Shown piece by piece: positions 12,871-27,382 of a stretch of DNA of 64,000 bases. Source of the DNA: Chamaelirium japonicum. Lineage: Eukaryota > Streptophyta > Magnoliopsida > Liliales > Melanthiaceae. The number at the start of each line of letters is the position of its first letter. The first letter of the stretch is position 1. Both the position numbers and the translations under genes were made by a program. The stretch is from NCBI GenBank assembly GCA_947650365.1, contig CANTAL010000126.1:682001-746000 (forward strand), read 5' to 3'. A model generated the notes under the pieces. The model was given only the letters and a program-made list of their open reading frames with translations, had not been told where the DNA came from and searched no databases.

Positions 12871-15800
12871 GAATTCAATCTATTTTATTCGTACGATCCA
12901 TTCTAATTCATATGCACAAAGGTATCCATTCTAATTCATTCGTACGATCCATTCTAATTCAGGATCGTACGAATGAATTAGAATGGATACATTCTTGCGA
13001 ATGAATTAGAATTGATCATACGAATGAGTAAGAATGGATCGGACGAATGAATTAGAATGGATCGTACGAATGAATTAGAATGGATCAAATGAATGAATTA
13101 GAATGGTTACATTCATGCGAATGAATTAGAATGGATCGTACGAATGAAGTAGAATGGATCGTATGAATGAATTAGAATGGATACATTCGTGCGAATGAAT
13201 TAGAATGGATCGTATGAACGAATTAGAATAGATTGTGGGAATGAATTAGAATGGATCGTACGAATGAATTAGAATGGATCGTACGAATGAACTAGAATGG
13301 ATAGTGCGAATGAATTAGAATCGATCGTACGAATGAATTAGAATGGATCGTACGAATGAATTAGAATGGATCATACGAATGAGTAAGAATGGATCGTACG
13401 AATGAATTAGAATGGATCGTATGAATGGATCGTACGAATGATCGTATGAATGAATTAGAATGGATCGTGCGAATGAATTCGAATGGATCGTACGAATTCA
13501 TTCTAATTCATTCATACAATCCATTCTAATTCTTTCACACGATCCATTCTAATTCATTCGTACGTTCCATTCTAATTCAATTAGCACGATCCATGCTAAT
13601 TCATTCGTTCGATCAATTCTAATTCATTAGCACGATCCATTCTAATTCATTCGTACGATCCATTCTAATTCATTCGCACGATCCATTCTAATTCATTCAT
13701 AGGATCCATTCTAATTCATTCATACGATCTATTCTAATTCTTTCGCACGAATGTATCCATTCTAATTCATTCGCACGAATGTATCCATTCTAATTCGTTC
13801 GTACGATCCATTCTAATTTATTCGTACGATCCATTCTAATTCATTCGTACGATCCATTCTAATTCATTCGTAAGATCCATTCTAATTAATTCGTACGATC
13901 CATTCTAATTCATTCGTACAATCCATTCTAATTCATTCGCACGAATGTATCCATTCTAGTTCATTCGTACGATTCATTCTAATTCATTCGTACAATCCAT
14001 TCTATTTCATTCGTACAATCCATTCTTACTTATTCGTATGATCCATTATGGATGCATTCGTGCGAATGAATTAGAATGGATCATACGAATGAGTAAGAAT
14101 GGATCGTACGAATGAAATAGAATGGATTGTGCGAATGAATTAGAATGGATCGTACGAATGAATTAGAATGGACCGTGTGAAAGAATTAGAATGGATTGTA
14201 TGAATGAATTAGAATAGATCATATGAATGAATTAGAATGGATCGTATGAATGAATTAGAATGGATCGTACGAATGAATTAGAATGGATCGTACAAATGAA
14301 TTAGAATGGATACATTCGTGCGAATGAATTAGAATGGATACATTCGTATGAAGGAATTAGAATAGATCGTATGAATGAATTAGAATGGATCCTATGAATG
14401 AATTAGAATGGATCGTGCGAATGAATTAGAATGGATCGTACGAATGAATTAGAATGGATCGTGCTAATGCATTAGAATTGATCGAACGAATGAATTAGCA
14501 TGGATCGTGCTAATGAATTAGAATGGAACGTACGAATGAATTAGAATGGATCGTGTGAAAGAATTAGAATGGATTGTATGTATGAATTAGAATGAATTCG
14601 TATGATCCATTCGAATTCGTTCGCACGATCCATTCTAATTCATTCATACGATCCATTCTAATTCATTCATACAATCCATTCTAATTTCACACGATCCATT
14701 CTAATTCATTCGTAGGATCCATTCTAATTCATTCGTACAATCTATTCTATTTCATTCGTACGATCCATTCTTACTCATTCGTATGATCCATTCTAATTCA
14801 TTCGGACGAATGTATCCATTCTAATTCATTCGTACGATCCATTCTAATTCATTAATATGATCCATTCTAATTCAATCGTACGATCCATTCTAATTCATAT
14901 GCACAAAGGTATCCATTCTAGTTCATTCGTACGATCCATTCTAATTCATTCATACGATCTATTCTATTTCATTCATACAATCCATTCTAATTCTTTCACA
15001 CGATCCATTCTAATTCATTCGTATGATCCATTCTAATTCATTCGCACAATCCATTCTATTTCATTCGTACGATCCATTCTTACTCATTGGTACGATCCAT
15101 TCTAATTCATTCGCACGAATGTATCCATTCTAATTCATTCGTACGAATCCATTCTAATTTATTCGTACAATCTATTCTATTTCATTTGTACGATCCATTC
15201 TTACTCATTCGTATGATCCATTCTAATTCATTCGGACGAATGTATCCATTCTAATTTATTCGTACGATCCATTCTAATTCATTCGTACGATCCATTCTAA
15301 TTCATTCGTCCGATCCATTCTAATTCATTCGCACGAATGTATCCATTCTAATTCATTCGTACGATCCATTCTAATTCATTCGTACGATCCATTCTAATTC
15401 ATTCGCACGATCTATTCTAATTCATTCGTACGATCCATTCTAATTCATTCGTACGATCGTACGAATGAATTAGAATGGATCGTACGGAATGAATTAGAAT
15501 GGATTGTATGAATGAATTAGAACGGATATATTCGTATGAATGAATTAGCATGGATCATACGAATGAGTAAGAATGGATCGTACGAATGAAATAGAATGGA
15601 TTGTACGAATGAATTAGAATGGATCGTACGACCCATTCTAATTCATTCATACAATCCATTCTAATTCATTCGTACGACCCATTCTAATTCATTCGCACAA
15701 ATGTATTCATTCTAATTCATTCCTATGATCCATTCTAATTCATTCGCACGATCCATTCTAATTCATTCGTACGATCCATTCTAATTCTTTCACACGATCC

Positions 15801-16389
15801 ATTCTAAATCATTCGTACGATCCATTCTAATTCATTCGCACGATCCATTCTAATTCATTCGTACGATCCATTCTAAGTCACTCATACGATCCATTCTAAT
15901 TCATTCGTACGATCCATTCTATTTCATTCGCACAAATGTATCCATTCTAATTCATTCGTACGATCCATTCTAATTCATTCGCACGATCCATTCTAATTCA
16001 TTCGTACGATCCATTCTAATTCATTCATACGATCCATTCTAATTCATTCGTATGATCCATTTTAATTAATTCGTATGATCCATTCTAATTCATTCGTACG
16101 ATCCATTCTAATTCATTCATACAATCCATTCTAATTCATTCGCACGAATGTATCCATTCTAATTAATTCGTACGATCCATTCTAATTCATTCGTATGATC
16201 TATTCTTATTCATTCGCACGATCCAGTCTAATTGATTCGCATGATCCATTCTAATTCATTCGCACGAATGTATCCATTCTAATTCATTCGTACGATCCAT
16301 TCTAATTCATTAATATGATCCATTCTAATTCATTCGTACGATCCATTCTAATTCATATGCACAAAGGTATCCATTCTAATTCATTCACA
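12871..16389. repeat. Satellite, densely alternating blocks
   Basis: F 12871-12960, R 12961-13496, F 13497-14047, R 14048-14596, F 14597-15456, R 15457-15627, F 15628-16389. The switches are of different types: TTCAGGATCG at 12960, TACGAATTCATTC at 13495, ATCCATTATGGAT at 14047, ACGATCGTACG at 15457 and GGATCGTACGACCC at 15627. It is one of the densest inversion clusters in the window. Confidence 0.87.
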
Positions 16390-18757
16390 CGAAAGAATTA
16401 GAATGGATTGTATGAAAGAATTAGAATGGATCGTGCGAATGAATTAGAATGGATCGTACGAAGGAATTAGAATGGATCGTACGAAGGAGTAAGAATGGAT
16501 CATACGAATGAATTAGAATGGATCATACGAATGAATTAGAATGGATCATACGAATTAATTAGAATGGATCGTACGAATGAATTAGTATGGATCGTACGAA
16601 TGAATTAGAATGGATACATTCGTGCGAATGAATTAGAAAGGATCGTACGAATGAATTAGAATGGATCGTACGAATGAATTAGAATGGATACATTTGTGCG
16701 AATGAATTAGAATGGATCATACAAATGAATTAGAATGGATCGTATGAATGAATTAGAATGGATCGTACGAATGAATTAGAATGGATCGTGCGAATGAATT
16801 AGAATGGATCATACGAATGAATTAGAATGGATCGTACGAATAAATTAGAATGGATCATATGAATGAATTAGAATGAATCGTACGAATGAATTAGAATGGA
16901 TCGTACGAATGAATTACAATGGATACATTCGTGCGAATGAATTATAATGGATCGGACGAATGAATTAGAATGGATCGTACGAATGAATTAGAATGGATCG
17001 TACGAATGAATTAGAATGGATCGTACGAATGAATTAGAATGGATCATACGAATGAATTAGAATGGATCTTATGAATGAATTAGAATGGATCGTACGAATG
17101 AATTAGAATGGATCGTACAAATGAATTAGAATGGATACATTCGTGCGAATGAATTATAATGGATCGAACGAATGAATTAGAATGGATCGTACGAATGAAT
17201 TAGAATGGATCGTACAAATGAATTAGAATGGATCGTACGAATAAATTAGAATGGATACATTCGTCCGAATGAATTAGAATGGATCATACGAATGAGTAAG
17301 AATGGATCGTATGAATGAAATAGAATACATTGTACGAATGAATTAGAATGGATCCTACGAATGAATTAGAATGGATCGTGTGAAAGAATTAGAATGGATT
17401 GTATGAATAAATTAGAATGAATTGTATGAATGAATTAGAATGGATCGTGTGAATGAATTCGAATGGATCGTACGAATTAATTCTATTTCATTCGTACGAT
17501 CCATTCTAATTCATATGCACAAAGGTATCCATTCTAATTCATTCGTACGATCCATTCTAATTCAGGATCGTACGAATAAATTAGAATGGATACATTCGTG
17601 CGAATGAATTAGAATTTATCATAGGAATGAGTAAGAATGGATCGGACGAATGAATTAGAATGGATCGTATGAATGAATTAGAAAGGATCAAATGAATGAA
17701 TTAGAATTGTTACATTCATGCGAATCAATTAGAATGGAACGTACGAATGAAGTAGAATGGATCGTATGAATGAATTAGAATGGATACATTCGTGCGAATG
17801 AATTAGAATGGATCGTATGAATGAATTAGAATAGATTGTGCGAATGAATTAGAATGGATCGTACGAATGAATTAGAATGGATACATTCGTGCGAATAAAT
17901 TAGAATGGATTGTATGAATGAATTAGAATGGATCGTACGAATGAATTAGAATGGATCGTCCGAATGAATTAGAATAGATTGCGCGAATGAATTAGAATGG
18001 ATCGTACGAATGAATGAATGAATTAGAATGAATGGATGGATGAATTAATGGATGAATGAATGGATGAATGAATAAATGTATGAATGAATGAATTAGAATG
18101 GATGAATGAATGAATTAGAATGGATCGTACGAATGAATGGATGAATAAATGAATTAGAATGGATCATACGAATGAGTAAGAATAAATTAGAATGGATCAT
18201 ACGAATAAGTAAGAATGGATCGTATGAATAAATTAGAATGGATCGTACGAATAAATTAGAATGGATCGTACCAATGAGTAAGAATGGATCGTACGAATGA
18301 AATAGAATGGATCGTGTGAAAGAATTAGAATAGATCGTATGAATGAATTAGAATGGATCCTATGAATGAATTAAAATTGATCGTATGAATGAAATAGAAT
18401 TGATTGCACGAATGATTTAGAATGGATCGTACGAATGAATTAGAATGGATCGTGTGAAAGAATTAGAATGCATTGTATGAATGAATTAGAATGGATCGTA
18501 CGAATGAATTAGAATGGATCGTACGAAGGAATTAGAATGGATCGTACGAATGTATTAGATTGGATCCTATGAATGAATTAGAATGGATCGTACGAATTAA
18601 TTAGAATGGATCGTACGAATGAATTATAATTGATACATTTGTGCGAATGAATTAGAATGGATCGTACGAATGGATTAGAATGGATCGTACGAATGGATTA
18701 GAATGGATACATTCGTGCGAATGAATTAGAATGGATCATACGAATGAGTAAGAATGG
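16390..18757 (-). repeat. Satellite, R block with short F island
   Basis: R orientation with an F island at 17477-17564 that ends in the TTCAGGATCG junction also seen at 12960 and 21938. The variant CATATGCACAAAGGTATCC precedes all three of these junctions, marking them as copies of one event. A tetranucleotide-rich patch lies at about 18008-18140. Confidence 0.88.
18008..18140. repeat. GAAT/GGAT tetranucleotide-like tract
   Basis: The 23-bp period breaks down here into irregular GAAT, GGAT and TAAT tetramers (for example AATGAATGGATGGATGAATT), with occasional AATTAGAATGGAT pieces. It looks like a small microsatellite grown from the ATTC tetramers of the satellite unit, either by slippage or as a relic of the sequence the satellite came from. 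Confidence 0.75.
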
Positions 18758-20190
18758 TCTAATTTATTCGTACGATCCATTCTAATTCATTCGTACATTC
18801 CATTCTAAGATCCTACGAATGAATTAGAATGGATCATACGAATGACTTAGAATGGATCATACGAATGAATTAGAATGGATCATGCGAATGAATTAGAATG
18901 GATACATTCATGCGAATGAATTAGAATTGATCGTACGAATGAATTAGAATGGATCGTGCGAATGAATTAGAATGGATCGTACGAATGAATTAGAATGGAT
19001 CGTACGAATGAATTAGAATGGATCGTGCTAATGAATTAGAATTGATCGAACGAATGAATTAGCATGGATCGTGCTAATGAATTAGAATGGAACGTACGAA
19101 TGAATTAGAATGGATCGTGTGAAAGAATTGCAATGGATTAGAATGGATTAGAATAGATCGTGTGAAAGAATTAGAATGAATTAGAATGGATCGTACGAAT
19201 GAATTAGAATGGATTGTGCGAATGAATTAGAATGGACCGTATGAATGAATTAGAATGGATCGTATGAATGAATTAGAATGGATACATTCGTGCGAATGAA
19301 TTAGAATGGATCGGACGAATGAATTAGAATGGATCGTACGAGTGAATTTGAATGGATCAAATGAATGAATTAGAATGGTTACATTCATGCGTATGAATTA
19401 GAATGGATCGTACGAATGGATTAGAATGGATCGTACGAATGAATTAGAATGGATCATACGAATAAGTAAGAATGAATCGTACGAATGAATTAGAATGGAT
19501 ACATTTGTGCGAATGAATTAGAATGGATCGTACGAATGAATTAGAATGGATCGTACGAATGAATTAGAATGGATACATTTGTGCGAATGAATTAGAATGG
19601 ATCGTACGAATGAATTAGAATGGATCGTATGAATGAATTAGAATGGATCGTACGAATGAATTAGAATGGATCGTACGAATGAATTAGACTGGATCGTACG
19701 AATGAATTTGAATGGATACATTTGTGCGAATGAATCTAAATGGATTGTATGAATGAATTACAATGGATCGTACGAATGAATTAGAATGGATCGTACGAAT
19801 AAATTAGAATAGCTCATACGAATAAATTAGAATGAATCGTATGAATGAACTAAAATGGTTACATTCGTGCGAATGAATTAGAATAGATCGTACGAATGAA
19901 TTAGAATGGATCGTACGAATAAATTAGAATGGATCGTGGGAATGAATTAGAATGGATCGTACGAATGAATTAGAATGGATCCACCGAATGAGTTAGAATG
20001 GATCATACGAATGAATTAGAATGGATTGTACGAATGAATTAGAATGGATTGTGCGAATGAATTAGAATGGATCATATGAATGAATAAGAATGGATCGTAC
20101 GAATGAATTAGAATGGATCGTGCGAATGAATTAGCATGAATCGTACGAATGTATTAGAATATATCGTACGAATGAATTAGAATGAATCGT
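18758..20190 (-). repeat. Satellite, R block after a 51-bp F island
   Basis: A very short F island (18758-18808) is followed by R units to 20190. The R part includes the GTTACATTCATGCG variant at about 19378 and a CCACCGAATGAGTTAG variant at about 19982 that reappears at 37262. The block passes into F through GAATCGTACGATCC. Confidence 0.87.
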
Positions 20191-23100
20191 ACGATCCATT
20201 CTAATTCATTCGTACGATCCATTCTAATTCATTCGGACGAATGTATCCATTCTAGTTCATTCGTACGATCCATTCTAGTTCATTAGTACGATCCATTCTA
20301 ATTCATTCGTACGATCCATTCTAATTCATTCGTATGATCCATTCTAATTAATTCGTATGATCCATTCTAATTCATTCGTACGATCCAATCTAATTCATTC
20401 ATACAATCCATTCTAATTCATTCGCATGAATCTATCCATTCTAATTAATTCGTACGATACATTCTAATTCATTCGTATGATCCATTCTTATTCATTCGCA
20501 TGATCCAGTCTAATGGATTCCCACGATCCATTCTAATTCATTCGCACGAATGTATCCATTCTAATTCATTTGTACGATCCATTCTAATTCATTAATATGA
20601 TCCATTCTAATTCATTCGCACGATCCATTCTAATTCATTCGTACGATCCATTCTAATTCATTCGCACGATCCATTCTAATTCATTCGTACAATCTATTCT
20701 ATTTCATTCGTACGATCCATTCTTACTCATTCGTATGATCCATTCTAATTCATTCGGACAAATGTATCCATTCTAACTTATTCGTACGATCCATTCTAAT
20801 TCATTCGTACGATCCATTCTAATTCATTCGTACGATCCATTCTAATTCAATCGTCCGATCCATTCTAATTCATTCGCACGAATGTATCCATTCTAATTCA
20901 ATTGTACGGTCCATTCTAATTCATTCGCACAATCCATTCTATTTCATTCGTACGATCCATTCTTACTCATTCGTATGATCCATTATGGATACATTCGTGT
21001 GAATGAATTAGAATGGATCATACGAATGAGTAAGAATGGATCGTACGAATGAAATAGAATGGATTTTGTGAATGAATTAGAATGGATCGTACGAATGAAT
21101 TAGAATGGATCGTGTGAAAGAATTAAAATGGATTGTATGAATGAATTAGAATAGATCGTATGAATGAATTAGAATGGATCGTACGAATGAATTAGAATGG
21201 ATCGTACCAATGAACTAGAATGGATACATTCGTGCGAATGAATTAGAATGGATCGTACGAATGAATTAGAATGGATCGTACGAATGAATTAGAATGGATT
21301 TTACGAATGAATTAGAATGGATCGTGCGATCCATGCTAATTCATTCGTTCTATCAATTCTAATTCATTAGCACGATCCATTCTAATTCATTCGTACGATC
21401 TATTCTAATTCATTCGCACGATCCATTCTAGTTCATTCGTATGATCCACTCTAATTCTTTCACACGATCCATTCTAATTCATTCGTACGATCCATTCTAA
21501 TTCATTCGTACGATCTATTCTAATTCATTCGTACGATCCGTTCTAATTTCATTCGTACGATCCATTCTAATTCATTCGCTCGAATGTATCCATTCTAATC
21601 CATTCGTACGATCCATTCTAATCCATTCGTACGATCCATTCTAATTCATTCTCATGAATGTAACCAGTCTAATTCATTCATTTGATCCATTCTAATTCAT
21701 TCGTACGATCCATTCTAATTCATTCGTCCGATCCATTCTAATTCATTCGCACGAATGTATCCATTCTAATCCATTCGTAAGATCCATTCTAATTCATTCG
21801 TACGATCCATTCTAATTCATTCGTACGATCCATTCTAATTCATTAATATGATCCATTCTAATTCATTCGTACGATCCATTCTAATTCATATGCATAAAGG
21901 TATCGATTCTAATTCATTCGTACGATCCATTCTAATTCAGGATCGTACGAATGAATTAGAATGGATACATTCGTGCGAATGAATTAGAATTGATCGTACG
22001 AATAAATTAGAATAGATCGTGCGAATGAATTAGAATGGATCGTATGAATGAATTAGAATGGATCGTACGAATGAACTAGAATGGATACATTCGTGCGAAT
22101 GAATTAGAATGGATCGTACAAATGAATTAGAATGGATCGTACGAATGAATTAGAATGGATCTTACGAATGAATTAGAAGGGATCATACGAATGAATTAGA
22201 ATGGATCGTACGAATGAATTAGAATGGATACATTCGTGGGAATGAATTAGAATGGATCGGATGAATGAATTAGAATGGATCGTACGAATGAATTAGAATG
22301 GATCAAATGAATGAATTAGAATGGTTACATTCATGCGAATGAATTAGAATGGATCGTACGAATGGATTAGAATGGATCGTATGAATGGATTAGAATGGAT
22401 ACATTCGAGCGAATGAATTAGAATGGATCGTACGAATGAAATTAGAATGGATCGTACGAATGAATTAGAATAGATCGTACGAATGAAATAGAATGGATCG
22501 TACGAATGAATTAGAATGGATCGTACGAATAAATTAGAATGGATACATTCGTCCGAATGAATTAGAATGGATCATACGAATGAGTAAGAATGGATCGTAC
22601 GAATGAAATAGAATAAATTGTACGAATGAATTAGAATGGATCCTACGAATGAATTAGAATGGATCGTGTGAAAGAATTAGAATGGATTGTATGAATGAAT
22701 TAGAATGGATCGTTTGAATGAATTAGAATGGATCGTGCGAATGAATTCGAATGGATCGTACGAATTCATTTTAATTCATTCATACAATCCATTCTAATTC
22801 TTTCACACGATCCATTCTAATTCATTCGTACGTTCCATTCTAATTCATTAGCACGATCCATGCTAATTCATTCGTTCGATCAATTCTAATTCATTAGCAC
22901 GATCCATTCTAATTCATTCGTACGATCCATTCTAATTCCTTCGTACGATCCATTCTAATTCATTCGTATGATCTATTCTAATTCATTCGTACGATCCATT
23001 CTAATTCATTCGTACGATCCATTCTAATTCCTTCGTACGATCCATTCTAATTTATTCGTACGATCCATTCTAATTCATTCGTGCAATCCATTCTATTTCA

Positions 23101-23594
23101 TTCGTACGATCCATTCTTACTCATTCGTACGATCCATTCTAATTCATTCACACGAATCTATCCATTCGTACGAATGAATTAGAATAGATTGTACGAATGA
23201 ATTAGAATGGATCGTACGAAGGAATTAGAAAGGATCGTACGAATGAATTAGAATGGATCGTACGAATGAATTAGAATAGATCGTATGAATGAATTAGAAT
23301 GGATCGTACGAAGGAATTAGAAAGGATCGTATGAATGAATTAGAATGGATATATTCGTGCAAATGAATTAGAATGGATCGTATGAATGTATTAGAATGGA
23401 TCGTATGAGTGAATTAGAATGGATCGTACGAATGAATTAGAATGGATTGTATGAATGAATTAGAGTGGATCGTACGAATGAATTAGAATGGATTATACAA
23501 ATTAATTAGAATGGATCATACGAATGAATTAGAATGGATCGTACGAATGAATTAGAATGGATCGTACGAATGAATTAGAATGGATACATTCGTG
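20191..23594. repeat. Satellite, alternating blocks
   Basis: F 20191-20984, R 20985-21325, F 21326-21938, R 21939-22763, F 22764-23168, R 23169-23594. Each junction has relatives elsewhere: 20984 with 14047, 41010 and 46283; 21938 with 12960 and 17564; 22763 with 9996 and 13496; 23168 with 8013, 44448 and 59983. Confidence 0.87.
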
Positions 23595-26500
23595 AGATCC
23601 ATTCTCATTCATTCGCACAATCCATTCTATTTCATTCGTACGATTCATTCTTACTCATTGGTACGATCCATTCTAATTCATACGTACGAATGTATCCATT
23701 CTAATTCATTCGTACGAATCCATTCTAATTCATTTGTACAATCCATTCTAATTCAATCGTACGATCCATTCTAATTCATTCATAGGATCCATTCTAATTC
23801 ATTCGTACAATCCATTCTAATTCATTCGCACGAATGTATCCATTCTAATTCATTCGTACGATCAGTTCTAATTCATTCACAAAATCTATTCTAATTCATT
23901 CATACGATCCATTCTAATTCATCCACACAAATGTATCCATTCTAATTCATTCATACGATCCATTCTATTCATTCGTACGATCCATTCTTACTCATTGGTA
24001 CGATCCATTCTAATTCATTCGCACGAATGTATCCATTCTAATTCATTCGTACAAATCCATCCTAATTCATTCGTACGATTCATTCTAATACATTCATACG
24101 ATCCATTCTAATTCATTTGCACGAATATATCCATTCTAATTTATTCATACGATCCATTCTAATTCCTTCGTACGATCCATTCTAATTCATTCGTACGATC
24201 TATTCTAATTCATTCGTACGATCCATTCTAATTCCTTCGTACGATCTATTCTAATACATTCATACGATCCATTCTAATTCATTTGCACGAATATATCCAT
24301 TCTAATTTATTCGTACGATCCATTCTAATTCCTTCGTACGATCCATTCTAATTCATTCATACGATCTATTCTAATTCATTCATACAATCCATTCTAATTC
24401 TTTCACACGATCCATTCTAATTCATTCGTATGATCCATTCTAATTCATTCGTACGATCCATTCTAATTCATTTGTACGATCCATTCTAATTCATTCGTAC
24501 AATCCATTCTATTTCATTCGTACGATCCATTCTTACTCATTAGTATGATCCATTCTAATTCATTCGCACGAATGTATCCATTCTAATTCATTCATACAAT
24601 CCATTCTAATTCATTCCGTACGATCCATTCTAATTCATTCGTACGATTGTACGAATGAATTAGAATGGATCGTACGAATGAATTAGAATAGATTGTATGA
24701 AAGAATTAGAATGGATCCTACGAATGAATTAGAATGGATCGTGTGAAAGAATTAGAACGGATCGTACAAATGAATTAGAATGGATCGTACGAATGAACTA
24801 GAATAGATCATACGAATGAGTAAGAATGGATCATACAAATGAATTAGAATGGATCGTACGAATGAATTAGAATGGATCGTGTGAAAGAATTAGAATGCAT
24901 TGTATGAATGAATTAGAATGGATCGTATGAATGAATTAGAATGGATCGTGGGAATGAATTCGAATGGATCACATGATCCGTTCGAATAGAATGGATCGTA
25001 TGAATGAATTGGAATGGATCGGGCGAATGAATTAGAATGGATCGTATGAATGAATTAGAATGGATCGTATGAATGAATTAGAATGGATCGTGCGAATGAA
25101 TTAGAATGGATCGTACGATTGAATTAGAATGGATCGTAGAAATGAATTAGAATAGATCATACGAATGAATTAGAATGGATCATACGAATGAGTAAGAATG
25201 GATCGTACGAACGAGATAGAATGGATTGTACGAATGAATTAGAATAGATACATTCGTGCGAATGAATTAGAATGGATCGTACGAATGAATTAAAATGGAT
25301 CGTACGAATGAATTAGAATGGATCGTACGAATGAATTAGAATGGATCTTACGAATGAATTAGAATGGATCGTACGAATGGATTAGAATGGATACATTTGT
25401 GCGAATGAATTAGAATGGATTGTATGAATGAATTAGAATGGATCGTACGAATGAATTAGAATGGATCGTACGAATGAATTAGAATGGATCGTACGAATGG
25501 ATCAAAATGGATTGTATGAATGAATTAGAATGGATCCTACAAATGAATTAGAATGGATCGTGTGAAAGAATTAGAATAGATTGTATGAATGAATTAGAAT
25601 GGATCGTATGAATGAATTAGAATGGATCGTGCGAATGAATTCGAATGGATCGTACGAATTCATTCTAATTCATTCATACAATCCATTCTAATTCTTTCAC
25701 ACGATCCATTCTAATTCATTCGTACGTTCCATTCTAATTCATTAGCACGATCCGTGCTAATTCATTCGTTCGATCAATTCTAATTCATTCGCACGATATA
25801 TTCTAATTCATTCATACGATCCATTCTAATTCATTCATACAATCCATTCTAATTCTTTCACACGATCAATTCTAATTCATTCGTATGATCCATTCTAATT
25901 CATTCGTACAATCCATTCTAATCCATTCGTACGATCCATTCTAATTCATTCGTACGATCCATTCTAATTCATTCGTACGATCCATTCTAATTCATTCATA
26001 CAATCCATTCTAATTCATTCACACGAATGTATCCATTCTAATCCATTCGTACGATCCATTCTAATTCATTCGTACGATCTATTCTAATTCATTCGTCTGA
26101 TCCATTCTAATTCATTCGCACAAATGTATCCATTCTAATTCATTCGTACGATCCATTCTAATTCATTCGTACGATCCATTCTAATTAATTCATATGATCC
26201 ATTCTAATTCATTCGTACGATCCATTCTAATTCATTCGTACGAATCCATTCTAATTCATTCGTACAATCCATTCTATTTTATTCGTATGATCCATTCTTA
26301 CTCATTCGTATGATCCATTCTAATTCATTCGGACGAATGTATCCATTCTAATTTATTCGTACGATCCATTCTAATTCATTCGTATGATCCATTCTAATTC
26401 ATTCGCTCGAATGTATCCATTCTAATCCATTCGTATGATCCATTCTAATCCATTCGTACGATCCATTCTAATTCATTCGCATGAATGTAACCATTCTAAT

Positions 26501-27382
26501 TCATTCATTTGATCCATTCTAATTCATTCATACGATCCATTCTAATTCATTAGCACGATCCTGGCTAATTCATTCGTTCGATCAATTCTAATTCATTAGC
26601 ACGATCCATTCTAATTCATTCGTACGATCCATTCTAATTCATTCGCACGATCCATTCTAATTCATTCATAGGATCCATTCTAATTCATTCATACGATCTA
26701 TTCTAATTCTTTCGCACGAATGTATCCATTCTAATTCATTCGCACGAATGTATCCATTCTAATTCGTTCGTACGAATGAATTAGAATGGATCAGACGAAT
26801 GAATTAGAATAGATCGTACGAATGAATTAGAATGGATCGTACGAAGGAATTAGAATGGATCGTACGAATGAATTAGAATGGATATATTCGTGCAAATGAA
26901 TTAGAATGGATCGTATGAATGTATTAGAATGGATCGTATGAGTGAATTAGAATGGATCGTACGAATGAATTAGAATGGATTGTATGAATGAATTAGAATG
27001 GATCGTACGAATGAATTAGAATGGATCATACGAATTAATTAGAATGGATCATACGAATGAATTAGAATGGATTGTACGAATGAATTAGAATAGATCGTAC
27101 GAATGAATTAGAATGGATACATTCGTGCGATCCATTCTAATTCATTCGCACAATCCATTCTATTTCATTCGTACGATCCATTCTTACTCATTGGTACGAT
27201 CCATTCTAATTCATTCGCACGAATGTATCCATTCTAATTCATTCGTACGAATCCATTCTAATTCATTCGCACGATCTATTCTAATTCATTCGCATGAATG
27301 TAACCATTCTAATTCATTCGTACGATCCATTCTAATTCATTCGTACGATCCATTCTAAATCATTCGTACGATCCATTCTAAT
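23595..27382. repeat. Satellite, kilobase blocks F-R-F-R-F
   Basis: F 23595-24648, R 24649-25658, F 25659-26771, R 26772-27129, F from 27130. At 24969-24990 the R block has a short disturbance, ACATGATCCGTTCGAATAG, mixing both orientations. The R-to-F changes at 23595 and 27130 are near copies of each other and each creates a spurious reading frame starting in GGATACATTCGTG. Confidence 0.87.

Noticed and set aside
23580-23774. 64-codon frame in the satellite (starts MDTFVRSIL)
   Set aside because: It is pure satellite text. The 23-bp unit shifts frame each time and is short of stops, so three units give 23 residues that repeat. It starts at an R-to-F switch and has no start context or protein likeness.
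27113-27358. 81-codon frame in the satellite, similar to the one at 23580
   Set aside because: The same artefact, from a copy of the same junction; the likeness reflects duplicated satellite DNA, not a gene family.
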